This document shows, in pieces, positions 23,701 to 29,599 of a stretch of DNA of 29,599 nucleotides. The position numbers and the translations under genes were made by a program. Origin of the DNA: Bacillota bacterium (GTDB lineage: Bacteria; Bacillota_A; Clostridia; Tissierellales; Peptoniphilaceae); contig JAEZZN010000129.1 in the NCBI GenBank assembly GCA_023418535.1, forward strand, positions 1 through 29,599. The letters are read 5' to 3'. Position 1 is the first letter of the stretch. Each line of letters starts with the position of its first letter. The notes under the pieces are model-generated. The model was given only the letters and a program-made list of their open reading frames with translations, was not told the origin of the DNA and did not search any database.

Positions 23701-26364
23701 TCTATATACTCTTATTGTAAAATCAGACATTTTTTGTCTATAAAATCTTGATAATTTTTCTTTATTGAATTTTATAGCATATAAGTCATCTTTTTGATGT
23801 ACAATTTCTGCAGATGTCATAGGAATATTATCAGATTCTGTATCTAATTCTTCATACATCTTCCAATTGTATATTCTTAAACCACCCCAAGGTGTTCCAT
23901 TATCTACTTTTGTTACATTTAATCTCCATTTTTTAGCTGTTATAGGTTCAGGTAATATCCTGTCATCAACGTGATAAATATTTCCTACTATATCTTCAGC
24001 TGTTTTCCAACTTTGTGAATCTTCATCCCAATAATCTAAACTATAATTGGCAGCATTCATCGCTCCATCATTATATGATTCACCAGCATGACCTGCATGT
24101 TCAATTACCCATCTTTTAACAGTTCTAGGTTTATCAAATTCTATTACTGTATTATCAGGTCCTGGATTCCACCACTTATCAGTTAAGTCTACTAATGTAT
24201 CATTAATAATTTTCGCTTTAGATTCATTATCAGTACTTATTAATTTCGCTTCTGGTGTTATATTTCTATGTTTATCTTTTGCAAGTGTAGTATCAGATGC
24301 TGCAAATCTCCAATCAAATTCTGTAGTAGAAGCTTCTGAGTATTTTCCATTTTCAGCAACTGCATAAACTTTTAATTTTTGAACAGTTTCTTCTGAATCT
24401 ATAGATCTTGTTAGTTTTGGTAAATAAATATTATTATTTGATGATGAGAATAACCATTCTTCACCATTTTCTGTTTCTTTATAAACATCATATCTATATG
24501 CACCTTCAACTTTGTCAAATGATACTATAGCTTCAGCTTCAGTTCCTGTATGAACCGCTTGTTCATCAACTTTAAAGTTTTGTGGAGCATTTAATTTATC
24601 ATCACTATTCCCTATTACTAATTCACCAAGATTTAATTTATAATCTTTATTTCCAGAAGTATTTTCTATTTTTAGTCCAATACTATATATTGTTTTTCCA
24701 GCAAATTGAGATAAATCTAATCTAACTGTTTCCCATTTGCCTTCTTCTGAAGGAGTTAATCTAAGTTCTCTAACAGCTGAAGGATCATAATTTTCATCTA
24801 AATTAACTGTCAAGTTTAAGCTTGCGCCTTCTCCGCCTTTATATGTTATATCTAAGAATGTATCATTTTGAGGTTTGAATTTTGTTGCATAAAGATTTAC
24901 TTCATGATATGACCATTCATCAATCTTTCCATATAATTTAACTGAAGAACCACCATTATAAGCATCTTCAAAGTCATAGTAAGCATTTAATGGTTGTCCT
25001 TTGTCTGTATTTGTCCACCATGTCCATGTTGGTAATACGTCTTGAACTGATCTTGAGTTCCAATCTTGCGTTACAACTTTATTACCGTCTTTAAACCAAT
25101 GTCTACCATGTCCAGTATTGAATGATGTATAGAAATTAGGTTCTAATATTGGTGTTGTATCTACAACATATCTTGCCATACCATTGTATACATTTGGAGC
25201 GTCATTAATCTTTGCAGGATTTCTATTTTCTCCTGTCCAGAATTTATTTATAGCGTCATGTAAGCCTTCTTCTGTTTTAGCTTCACCATTAATAGTATCT
25301 GGTATGAATAAACCAACTGATACTTTTAATTTATTATCATCTCCTAATAATGCTGGTCTATTACCTTTTTTTGTATAAGTTATATCCTGTTGTAATTCAA
25401 ATCCAGCATAAAAATCAAATGGTGATCTATCAATTGATTCCATATGTTTTTTCGAACTATTTATTTTATTAGTGTTCCAGTTAAAGTTAGCAAAGAATTG
25501 GTCTACAGCGATTCTTCCATCTTCTGTTTTCTTCATCCATATATCATTTGCACTATTTATAGCATCATAGTGTGCTCTATATCCATTGTTAGTCATTGCA
25601 TCATAAAATGAAATTATTAATGGTTGACCAATACTTTCACCATGCGCTTTCATTTCAAGTATAAAATCTTTTAATTCTTGTGATTTTCCGCCTGTTGCAT
25701 ATCCTGTAGTTTCTTGGTTGAAGAAATAACCATCAAAACCATAGTGTTTTGCAATTTCAGCTAATTTTCTAGCAGCTGGATATTTTCCATCACTATCTTT
25801 TTCTAAAAACTTAGCGAATATTTTATTATCTGATGAAGAACCAGACCAATTAAAGAATAATGTACCTAATATTGGAACACCATTTTTATGAGCAGCATCT
25901 ATTACGTCAGGTGTAGGTACAGCTCCATCCCAAAATACTTGTGTTCCTACATATTGCCACATATCAAATGTGTTTACATTAAATTCATAATCACCTACTG
26001 ATGAATATTTGGAGTAATTGTTACCTAGCAAGTATGCTAATGATAAAATTTCACCTTCACTACTTGCATATTCATTAATTGGTGACCCCTTAACTCTTTC
26101 CTTTAGAGGAACTGAACCTCTATTAAGTTTATCATTTGGTAATTTTTCAGGATCCCATTCTGGAATACTATCTAAATTTAACCTTAATCCTCTTGGTTTT
26201 AAAGAAGCTTTCTTTTGCACAACAGGGTCGATGCTTGATGTTTTTTCAGTAGCATTTTCTTGTGCAAATACATAAGTTATAGGGTTTAACGCTATTGTCG
26301 CACCTAAAACAAATGCCAAAGCTTTTTTTAGAAACTTTTTCTTACTGTCTGATTTAAAAATCAT
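20767..26364 (-). CDS. Secreted endo-beta-N-acetylglucosaminidase (GH85) fused to beta-N-acetylhexosaminidase (GH20), with FIVAR and SH3b repeats
   Basis: The 1865-residue protein begins with a signal peptide (KKKFLKKALAFVLGATIALNPITYVFA, cut near residue 34). The GH85 domain (about 75-400) has GYFFNQET with Asn216 and Glu218, the N-x-E pair that cleaves the chitobiose core of N-glycans by substrate assistance. Carbohydrate-binding, fibronectin-like and F5/8C-like modules follow (about 400-870). The GH20 domain (about 985-1300) has the D-E pair Asp1143-Glu1144 in FGADEY. Four FIVAR-like helical repeats (about 1321-1615) and four SH3b-like repeats of about 60 residues (about 1626-1865, each with NVRxTPNG) end it. 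There is no LPXTG, so wall binding is probably non-covalent. The start at 26364 has AGGAGG 5 bases upstream; the in-frame ATG at 26415 would put 17 unlikely residues before the signal peptide. Confidence 0.93.
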   Translation of the reverse strand: MIFKSDSKKKFLKKALAFVLGATIALNPITYVFAQENATEKTSSIDPVVQKKASLKPRGLRLNLDSIPEWDPEKLPNDKLNRGSVPLKERVKGSPINEYASSEGEILSLAYLLGNNYSKYSSVGDYEFNVNTFDMWQYVGTQVFWDGAVPTPDVIDAAHKNGVPILGTLFFNWSGSSSDNKIFAKFLEKDSDGKYPAARKLAEIAKHYGFDGYFFNQETTGYATGGKSQELKDFILEMKAHGESIGQPLIISFYDAMTNNGYRAHYDAINSANDIWMKKTEDGRIAVDQFFANFNWNTNKINSSKKHMESIDRSPFDFYAGFELQQDITYTKKGNRPALLGDDNKLKVSVGLFIPDTINGEAKTEEGLHDAINKFWTGENRNPAKINDAPNVYNGMARYVVDTTPILEPNFYTSFNTGHGRHWFKDGNKVVTQDWNSRSVQDVLPTWTWWTNTDKGQPLNAYYDFEDAYNGGSSVKLYGKIDEWSYHEVNLYATKFKPQNDTFLDITYKGGEGASLNLTVNLDENYDPSAVRELRLTPSEEGKWETVRLDLSQFAGKTIYSIGLKIENTSGNKDYKLNLGELVIGNSDDKLNAPQNFKVDEQAVHTGTEAEAIVSFDKVEGAYRYDVYKETENGEEWLFSSSNNNIYLPKLTRSIDSEETVQKLKVYAVAENGKYSEASTTEFDWRFAASDTTLAKDKHRNITPEAKLISTDNESKAKIINDTLVDLTDKWWNPGPDNTVIEFDKPRTVKRWVIEHAGHAGESYNDGAMNAANYSLDYWDEDSQSWKTAEDIVGNIYHVDDRILPEPITAKKWRLNVTKVDNGTPWGGLRIYNWKMYEELDTESDNIPMTSAEIVHQKDDLYAIKFNKEKLSRFYRQKMSDFTIRVYRDSKATDLIAEKVFDENGYAVFTDVKLEGDKGSVFYRTQEKGKEESNILALSYVKSDNSVEEPEDEVLPNPFGDEKAKIVSLDAGRKYFSVKDIKQIIDSLHKNDYNYLHLLFGNDGFRFLLDDMTVNTKEATYKSDNVKEGILKGNGIYAASKNLTVDANKALTEAEMDEIIEYANSKGITIIPGLNSPGHMDAILEAMVHLGFERPHYYNGAKKSVTTMDLQKPKVVEFTTELIQLYINYFSNKGMKVFNFGADEYANDAFGNPGWANLVQNGQYDLFVDYANELSERIVKAKMRPLAFNDGFYYRGAEDKEFNKQLIIAYWTAGWWGFNVAPTTTFVEKGHDILNVNDSWYYVLGRENSGGYNRQSALNNMKSGTKGFDVNVGTKVDTIGSMIAFWADDPSENYEFEKLNEWIKVFAENNPKHFNIKEDEVNKEQLAFAIETVEAALEEVEEKMTEESIANLKEKLKEAKDAYNDESIKQDQVDEAVAKLKEAFENLVEKEPEQSKVNKEELQKTLELIPSLMEDVKDKFTEESVKSLESEIEKANKVLEKEDATQEEVNEAVAKLKEAYKNLELKEEKEEIDTSVIEALIDKLNKKLEENSDKLTDESKANLENAIKAATELLKSEDLTQENVDDEILKLVDAFASVKLKEEEKQVVDTTALSSLVEKANTRLEEDLEDESRENLENAIEKAKETIAKEDLTQGEVNEAFAELVDALINSKVKEPEQPEEPKLHEAKGYITGTTNVRTSPNGPVIGTLEREDIVEGEYEEGSDWVKFNYNGQEAYVYKPLLSDTIEVKGFASGDSNLRKTPNGQITAVAKREEVVKGVVSIDNPNWIKTDKGYIYRPLVVDTIKVRGLMSGTTNVRMTPNGTLIGTLQKAEYVEGTLNITNPNWVRIRYQNRDGYVYRRLIVDSVSVSGTVTATVNVRQTPNGKVLGAYRKGVKLTGKVSVSNPNWVENQYKRQRAYVYKAFLK
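20770..21490 (-). repeat. Four SH3b-like repeats coding region
   Basis: Four units of about 60 codons share GxxxG/TTNVRxTPNG at the start and NPNWVxxxY...AYVY/RPLxxD at the end. They are diverged enough to be old duplications. Similar domains bind peptidoglycan, so this is the likely wall-attachment region of the glycosidase. Confidence 0.75.
21495..22404 (-). repeat. Four FIVAR-like repeats coding region
   Basis: Four units of about 70-75 codons, each with the pattern of L..xI..A...L.......T..S...L...I..A...L ending in Q.xVN/D.A...L..A. They form a long Glu/Lys-rich helical stalk between the enzyme domains and the C-terminal repeats, typical of Gram-positive surface proteins. Confidence 0.75.
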
Positions 26365-26369
26365 ATATA

Positions 26370-26375
26370 CCTCCT
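26370..26375 (-). promoter_or_regulatory. Ribosome-binding site that fixes the glycosidase start
   Basis: A perfect AGGAGG on the minus strand lies 5 bases before the ATG at 26364. It falls inside the frame that would run from the ATG at 26415, which argues that the upstream 17 codons are leader RNA. Confidence 0.85.
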
Positions 26376-26403
26376 CAATATGAATATGTTTCCTCCCAAA
26401 CTC

Positions 26404-26455
26404 ATTATATTTCAAACAATTTAGAAACCATAATCTAATTCATCTATCATGTAAA
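26404..26455 (-). promoter_or_regulatory. Candidate promoters of the glycosidase gene
   Basis: Two possibilities are seen on the minus strand. A perfect -10 TATAAT at 26404-26409 has no good -35. A second pair, TTTACA (26450-26455) and TATGGT (26427-26432) with 17-base spacing, has a weaker -10. Either gives a short leader ending in the AGGAGG. The dyad at 26476-26509 lies just upstream of both. Confidence 0.4.
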
Positions 26456-26475
26456 AATATTATGAAAATGTTTTC

Positions 26476-26509
26476 TTGTGAAAACGGTTATCCGTACTTA
26501 TTTTCACAA
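26476..26509. promoter_or_regulatory. Perfect dyad TTGTGAAAA-N16-TTTTCACAA overlapping a cre-like site
   Basis: Nine-base arms at 26476-26484 and 26501-26509 are exact inverted copies. The left arm overlaps TGAAAACGGTTATC (26479-26492), which matches the catabolite-responsive element TGWAANCGNTNWCA at all fixed positions except the last two. It stands about 20-50 bases upstream of the candidate -35, a place for an activator or repressor. Protein identity is unknown. Confidence 0.45.
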
Positions 26510-26635
26510 TGATGAACATTTAGATTTTTTTTCCTTTTATTAATTTATAGTTTTCGGGAAGAATAAATGTTAAAATTTATTAATATTTGTTCTTGTTTTC
26601 GTATTGAAAATAATCTAAATATAGAATTTTATATA
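26510..26635. other. Rest of the intergenic region, no feature seen
   Basis: AT-rich sequence between the dyad and the oligoendopeptidase terminator. No credible open frame, tRNA or strong hairpin is visible. Confidence 0.5.
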
Positions 26636-26667
26636 ATAAAAAGGGCCAAATATATATTTGGCTCTTT
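26636..26667 (-). terminator. Terminator of the M3 oligoendopeptidase gene
   Basis: An inverted repeat centred on 26653 (arms reading AAAGGGCCAAAT and ATTTGGCTCTTT with one G-T pair) is followed on the minus strand by TTTTTATTATA. It is about 50 bases beyond the oligoendopeptidase stop codon. Confidence 0.8.
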
Positions 26668-26717
26668 CAATTTGATATTTTAATAAAGTTTAAAAAACTA
26701 TATTTTGTATCATTATA

Positions 26718-28415
26718 TTAAACTATTTTACTATGATCTAAATTATCTAAATATTCTTCTAATTTTGGAACAATAAATTTGAATGTTTCTTCTTCAAATG
26801 GCACTTTTAGCCCTACTTTTTCAATAGTTTCCTTTGTCCCATATTTTCCACCCATTTTACATAATTCAACATATTTGTTCCATGCTTCTTCATGATTTTC
26901 AAGATCAAGCACGAAGAATTGAAAAGCATTCAATTGAGCTATTGTATAGTCCAAGTAATAGAATGGTGATTGATATACATGCATTTGTCTTTGCCATCTT
27001 CCACCTTCTTCTTGATATTTATCATCTGCATAATCTATATGTGGTGAATATTTCTTTTCAATTTCTCTAAATTTTTTATTTCTTTCTTTTGGTGAAGCTT
27101 CTGGATTATCATATACCCATTCTTGGAATTCATCAATTGAAGCACCATATGGTAAAAACTGTAAAGAATCTACTACATGATCATAATAATATTTTTCAGT
27201 ATCTTCTTTAAAGAATGATTCCATCCATGGATGTGTAAAATATTCCATTGACATGGAATGTGTTTCCATAATTTCCATGCAAGCATCTTTTAATTCTCCT
27301 GGATATACATCTCTTACTAAATAACCTTGGAATGCATGACCAGCTTCATGCGTTAATACATCAGCATCATGACTAGTTCCATTAAAGTTTGCAAAAATAA
27401 ATGGAAGTCTAGCTGTAGGAATATATGTCATGTATCCACCAGGTGCTTTTCCATCTTTAGATGCTAAGTCCATCATTTGACTTTTAATCATTTCATTGAA
27501 AAATTGTTCTGTTTCTGGAGATAATTCCTTATACATTAATTGTGCTGCTTTAACAAGATTTTCTTCATTTCCTTTTGGTGTTGGATTTCCAGATTTGAAC
27601 ATAAAAGGTACATCATAATATTTAAAATCTGAAATTCCAATTCTTTCTTTTTGTTCATTATAGAATTTTTGTGCAACTGGTACAATATATTTTACTATTA
27701 AATCTCTATATCTTTTCGCATCTTCTCTATTCCAGTCAGTTCTACCGAATCCTCTATATGCAACATCTAGATATGAATTAAATCCTAATTTTTTAGCAAT
27801 TTCATGACGAATTTTAACAAGTTCATCATAAATTCTATCAAACTCATCTTCTCTTTCTCTAAACCAATTAGAAATTGCTAATGAAGCATCTCTTCTGACA
27901 TTTCTATCTGGGGATTGAGTATATGGTGTCATTTGTGATAGATTTAGTTTTTTCCCGTCAAAATCTATTTGAGCTGTACCCATCATCTTTTGATATTCAT
28001 TCGAAAGCTTAGCTTCTTTAACTCTATCTTCCATAATTTCTGGTTTAAAAATATCTTTTTGAAGTTCATCAGTTAAAAGAATATTCTTTCCAAATTGTTC
28101 TTCATATGCTGCTCTAAATTCTGAGTTTAATCTGATATTTTGTAATCTATTATTAACTTGAGCTAATCTAGGATAAAATTCATCAAATGATTCTACTTCT
28201 TTTTCATAAAATTCATCTCTTGTATCTATAGAGTTTCTAATATAAGATATTGTACCCATTGAAAGAACCACTTCCATTATCTCTTCATATTCAACTAATG
28301 CTTGTAAAAACTCATCAAATGTTTCCGCTTTTTCAGCTAAATCTAATTTGGTATTTAAATCTACGATAGTTTTATCATAATCAGGTCTTTTGTATTCTAA
28401 TTCATTAAATTTCAT
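26718..28415 (-). CDS. M3-family oligoendopeptidase (PepF/thimet type)
   Basis: The 565-residue protein is a zinc metallopeptidase that degrades short peptides in the cytoplasm. The zinc site THEAGHAFQGY is visible with His356, Glu357 and His360, and a Glu-rich downstream helix (EIMETHSMSMEYF) supplies the third ligand as in the family. No signal peptide. GGAGGG at 28420-28425 is just before the ATG at 28415; an in-frame ATG at 28427 overlaps that site and has no ribosome site of its own. It stands alone with its own terminator. Length is normal for the shorter M3 oligoendopeptidases found in Firmicutes. Confidence 0.93.
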   Translation of the reverse strand: MKFNELEYKRPDYDKTIVDLNTKLDLAEKAETFDEFLQALVEYEEIMEVVLSMGTISYIRNSIDTRDEFYEKEVESFDEFYPRLAQVNNRLQNIRLNSEFRAAYEEQFGKNILLTDELQKDIFKPEIMEDRVKEAKLSNEYQKMMGTAQIDFDGKKLNLSQMTPYTQSPDRNVRRDASLAISNWFREREDEFDRIYDELVKIRHEIAKKLGFNSYLDVAYRGFGRTDWNREDAKRYRDLIVKYIVPVAQKFYNEQKERIGISDFKYYDVPFMFKSGNPTPKGNEENLVKAAQLMYKELSPETEQFFNEMIKSQMMDLASKDGKAPGGYMTYIPTARLPFIFANFNGTSHDADVLTHEAGHAFQGYLVRDVYPGELKDACMEIMETHSMSMEYFTHPWMESFFKEDTEKYYYDHVVDSLQFLPYGASIDEFQEWVYDNPEASPKERNKKFREIEKKYSPHIDYADDKYQEEGGRWQRQMHVYQSPFYYLDYTIAQLNAFQFFVLDLENHEEAWNKYVELCKMGGKYGTKETIEKVGLKVPFEEETFKFIVPKLEEYLDNLDHSKIV

Positions 28416-28419
28416 TTTT

Positions 28420-28425
28420 CCCTCC
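28420..28425 (-). promoter_or_regulatory. Ribosome-binding site that fixes the oligoendopeptidase start
   Basis: GGAGGG lies 4 bases before the ATG at 28415 and includes part of the upstream ATG at 28427, which therefore is unlikely to be used. Confidence 0.7.
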
Positions 28426-28467
28426 ATTTTGTTAAAACCTCTTAATTTAATATAGCTTACACAATAT

Positions 28468-28473
28468 ATTATA
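28468..28473 (-). promoter_or_regulatory. Putative -10 box of the oligoendopeptidase promoter
   Basis: A perfect TATAAT on the minus strand about 53 bases before the start. The matching -35 region is poor (TTATTT at 17 bases). Confidence 0.4.
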
Positions 28474-28499
28474 CCTTAATAATGGTAGTTAAATAAAGA

Positions 28500-28820
28500 A
28501 GTTTTATATTTTGATGAATTATTGTGAAAGCTCGATGTATTCAAATATTTATATCATATATTTTTATTTAGTTTTGTCCTATGTCTATGTATCTATCATT
28601 TGTATGTAAAAATGTAAATATACTTTTGCGATAATTAAGTAAAATGTGTAGTTTAATCAATAATTTTCGTAGTGATTAAAGAAACATACTCAAATTGCAA
28701 AATCTAATATACATATTTTGCTACATAGCTTACTAATTAAATTTTCAACTCTGAAGATTAATGATGTGACTCTGATAGATTGAAGATAATATTTTTATTA
28801 TTTACATCCCTTTTACTCAA
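28500..28820. other. AT-rich intergenic stretch with no gene seen
   Basis: No open frame with a ribosome site, no tRNA-like fold and no strong hairpin is visible in either strand. It joins the oligoendopeptidase promoter region to the tandem repeat array. Confidence 0.5.
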
Positions 28821-29020
28821 TTTCTGTTCATATTTTGCACTTTAAATATTTTAAACAGAAAACGGTAAGATTCTCTATTCATATTTCGAGTTTTTGATTT
28901 TTTAAACAGAAATCAGAAAGATTTTCTGTTCTTATTTCGTGTTTTTGTTTTTTTTCGAACAGAAAATGGTAAGATTTACTGTTCATATATTGAATTTTTA
29001 TTATTTTGAACAGAAATGAT
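28821..29020. repeat. Tandem array of four 51-53-base units with palindromic arms
   Basis: Four degenerate units follow each other. The left arm CTGTTC recurs at 28824, 28875 (as CTATTC), 28926 and 28979; the right arm AACAG recurs at 28854, 28905, 28958 and 29009. Each unit can fold as TTTCTGTTC...GAACAGAAA over a 20-25-base T-rich loop; the third has perfect 10-base arms (28922-28931, 28957-28966). Between units the segment GGTAAGATT is partly kept. It is non-coding and lies between the oligoendopeptidase and the next gene. Confidence 0.8.
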
Positions 29021-29101
29021 GAAAAATTCTGATTAGTATCAAATTTTTTTAATCCTAAGATTAAAGCATGACTAAGTTATAATATCTAATTCAAAATCAC
29101 A

Positions 29102-29177
29102 AAAACTCTTAAGAATGATTCAGCAAATATTTGATTTTTCACTATTTGCGGTAACCATAAATATCTTAAGAGCTTTT
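29102..29177 (-). terminator. Large nested hairpin, probable terminator of the partial surface-protein gene
   Basis: Outer arms CTCTTAAGA (29106-29114) and TCTTAAGAG (29164-29172) are exact inverses, and inner arms GCAAATA/TATTTGC (29123-29129, 29143-29149) nest inside. On the minus strand the structure ends in GTTTTTGTG. It starts only a few bases after the gene's stop, so termination is the simplest role, but the loop is unusually large and structured. Confidence 0.6.
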
Positions 29178-29179
29178 AA

Positions 29180-29599
29180 CTATTTATTTAATATATCTTT
29201 TATTTGATTGCAAATTTCAATCATTCTATCATTAGATATATCAGATACTACTTCCACTGGACAATTTCCACCACAAGTATTTATTACTTTATTTTCCAAT
29301 AATTGATTGCTTGAAATTTTCAATTTACCAATAATTTTTGAAATTCCTTTGTGATTATCATTAGGGTCTGTTACTCTAACTTTAACTAGTACGAAATCAC
29401 CATCGGGATTATATACAAATTCTCCTTCATTATTATTTGTAAATTCTTCAAATCCTTTATAATTATGGAAATGTGCAACAATTTTACTACCTTCTTGTTT
29501 AATGTTTAAATTATCTGTAGTCACACTATTGTTTGAATCATTTTTAATTTCTTCAACCTTGGTTTCTTCAACCTTGGTTTCTTCAATCTTGGTTTCTTC
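29180..29599 (-). CDS. 3' part of an unrecognised, probably exported protein with TK(V/I)EE repeats
   Basis: The reading frame is open from the window edge to the stop at 29180, giving at least 140 residues; the true start lies beyond the window. The visible N-terminal part repeats the pentapeptide EETKV/EETKI about three times, followed by a polar linker (KNDSNNSVTT) and a compact C-terminal domain of about 110 residues with alternating strands (KIVAHFHNYKGF, FVLVKVRVTD, KIIGKLKIS) and NTCGGNCPVEVV containing two cysteines. A GTG at 29524 could be taken as a start, but it has no ribosome site and the frame continues upstream. The charged repeat linker is common in lipoproteins and surface proteins of low-GC Gram-positives. 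I do not recognise the family. Confidence 0.7.
   Translation of the reverse strand, partial: EETKIEETKVEETKVEEIKNDSNNSVTTDNLNIKQEGSKIVAHFHNYKGFEEFTNNNEGEFVYNPDGDFVLVKVRVTDPNDNHKGISKIIGKLKISSNQLLENKVINTCGGNCPVEVVSDISNDRMIEICNQIKDILNK
29549..29599 (-). repeat. 15-base tandem repeat coding for TKVEE
   Basis: The 15-base unit TTCTTCAACCTTGGT (plus strand) occurs at 29549-29563 and 29564-29578, then with one change at 29579-29593, and starts again at the window end. Near identity of the copies suggests recent expansion and possible length variation between strains. Confidence 0.85.

Noticed and set aside
26365..26415. 17-codon N-terminal extension of the glycosidase
   Set aside because: It contains the AGGAGG ribosome site and overlaps a perfect TATAAT box; the signal peptide begins properly at the ATG at 26364.
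28821..29020. Possible CRISPR array
   Set aside because: Units are degenerate, the non-repeated part is T-rich low-complexity and only about 20 bases, there are only four copies and no cas genes nearby. It is a tandem repeat with palindromic arms.

Overview
The window is AT-rich (roughly 30% G+C by eye), densely coded DNA from a low-GC Gram-positive bacterium. Standard code, strong AGGAGG-type ribosome sites, HPr kinase, an ECF riboflavin transporter with an FMN riboswitch, MprF and a MurT/GatD-like pair all point to Firmicutes. The mix suggests an anaerobic coccus of the Peptoniphilaceae type (Parvimonas, Helcococcus, Finegoldia and relatives). That placement is an inference from gene content and base composition, not from a search.

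Layout. Positions 1-400 hold unexplained hairpins and a tRNA-His/tRNA-Leu pair on the minus strand with its own promoter and terminator. From 399 to 4403, all on minus, come a putative metallopeptidase, a cytoplasmic alpha-amylase, then an FMN-riboswitch-controlled unit ribU-rsuA-udk in which each stop overlaps the next start. murJ (lipid II flippase, plus strand) runs to a perfect bidirectional terminator at 6043-6078. Facing it is a minus-strand unit read murT-like, gatD-like, ATP-grasp, ATP-grasp (10267 down to 6080), with its own promoter just after hprK. Upstream of that, on the same strand, are hprK, uvrC, an M24 aminopeptidase P and a Cof-type phosphatase. On the plus strand follow mprF, ychF and a CPBP-family membrane protease. 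From 20767 to 26364 (minus) lies a very large secreted glycosidase with GH85 and GH20 catalytic domains, four FIVAR-like repeats and four SH3b-like repeats. Then come an M3 oligoendopeptidase, a 750-base non-coding stretch with a tandem repeat array, and the 3' end of a probable surface protein cut by the window edge.

Main point of interest: the murT-gatD-ATP-grasp-ATP-grasp unit (6080-10324). The GatD homologue keeps the family fold motifs but lacks both catalytic residues expected of a glutamine amidotransferase: the nucleophile Cys position reads Gly and the GTYLHG His reads Ile. Its MurT partner keeps the P-loop and zinc ribbon but has lost other family signatures. With two ATP-grasp ligase-like proteins in the same transcription unit and murJ next door, this looks like a repurposed cell-envelope modification system rather than ordinary lipid II amidation. 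A second theme is host-glycan degradation: the GH85-GH20 protein could remove N-glycans and trim N-acetylhexosamine, and its upstream region carries a cre-like site and a perfect dyad, while hprK lies in the same window.
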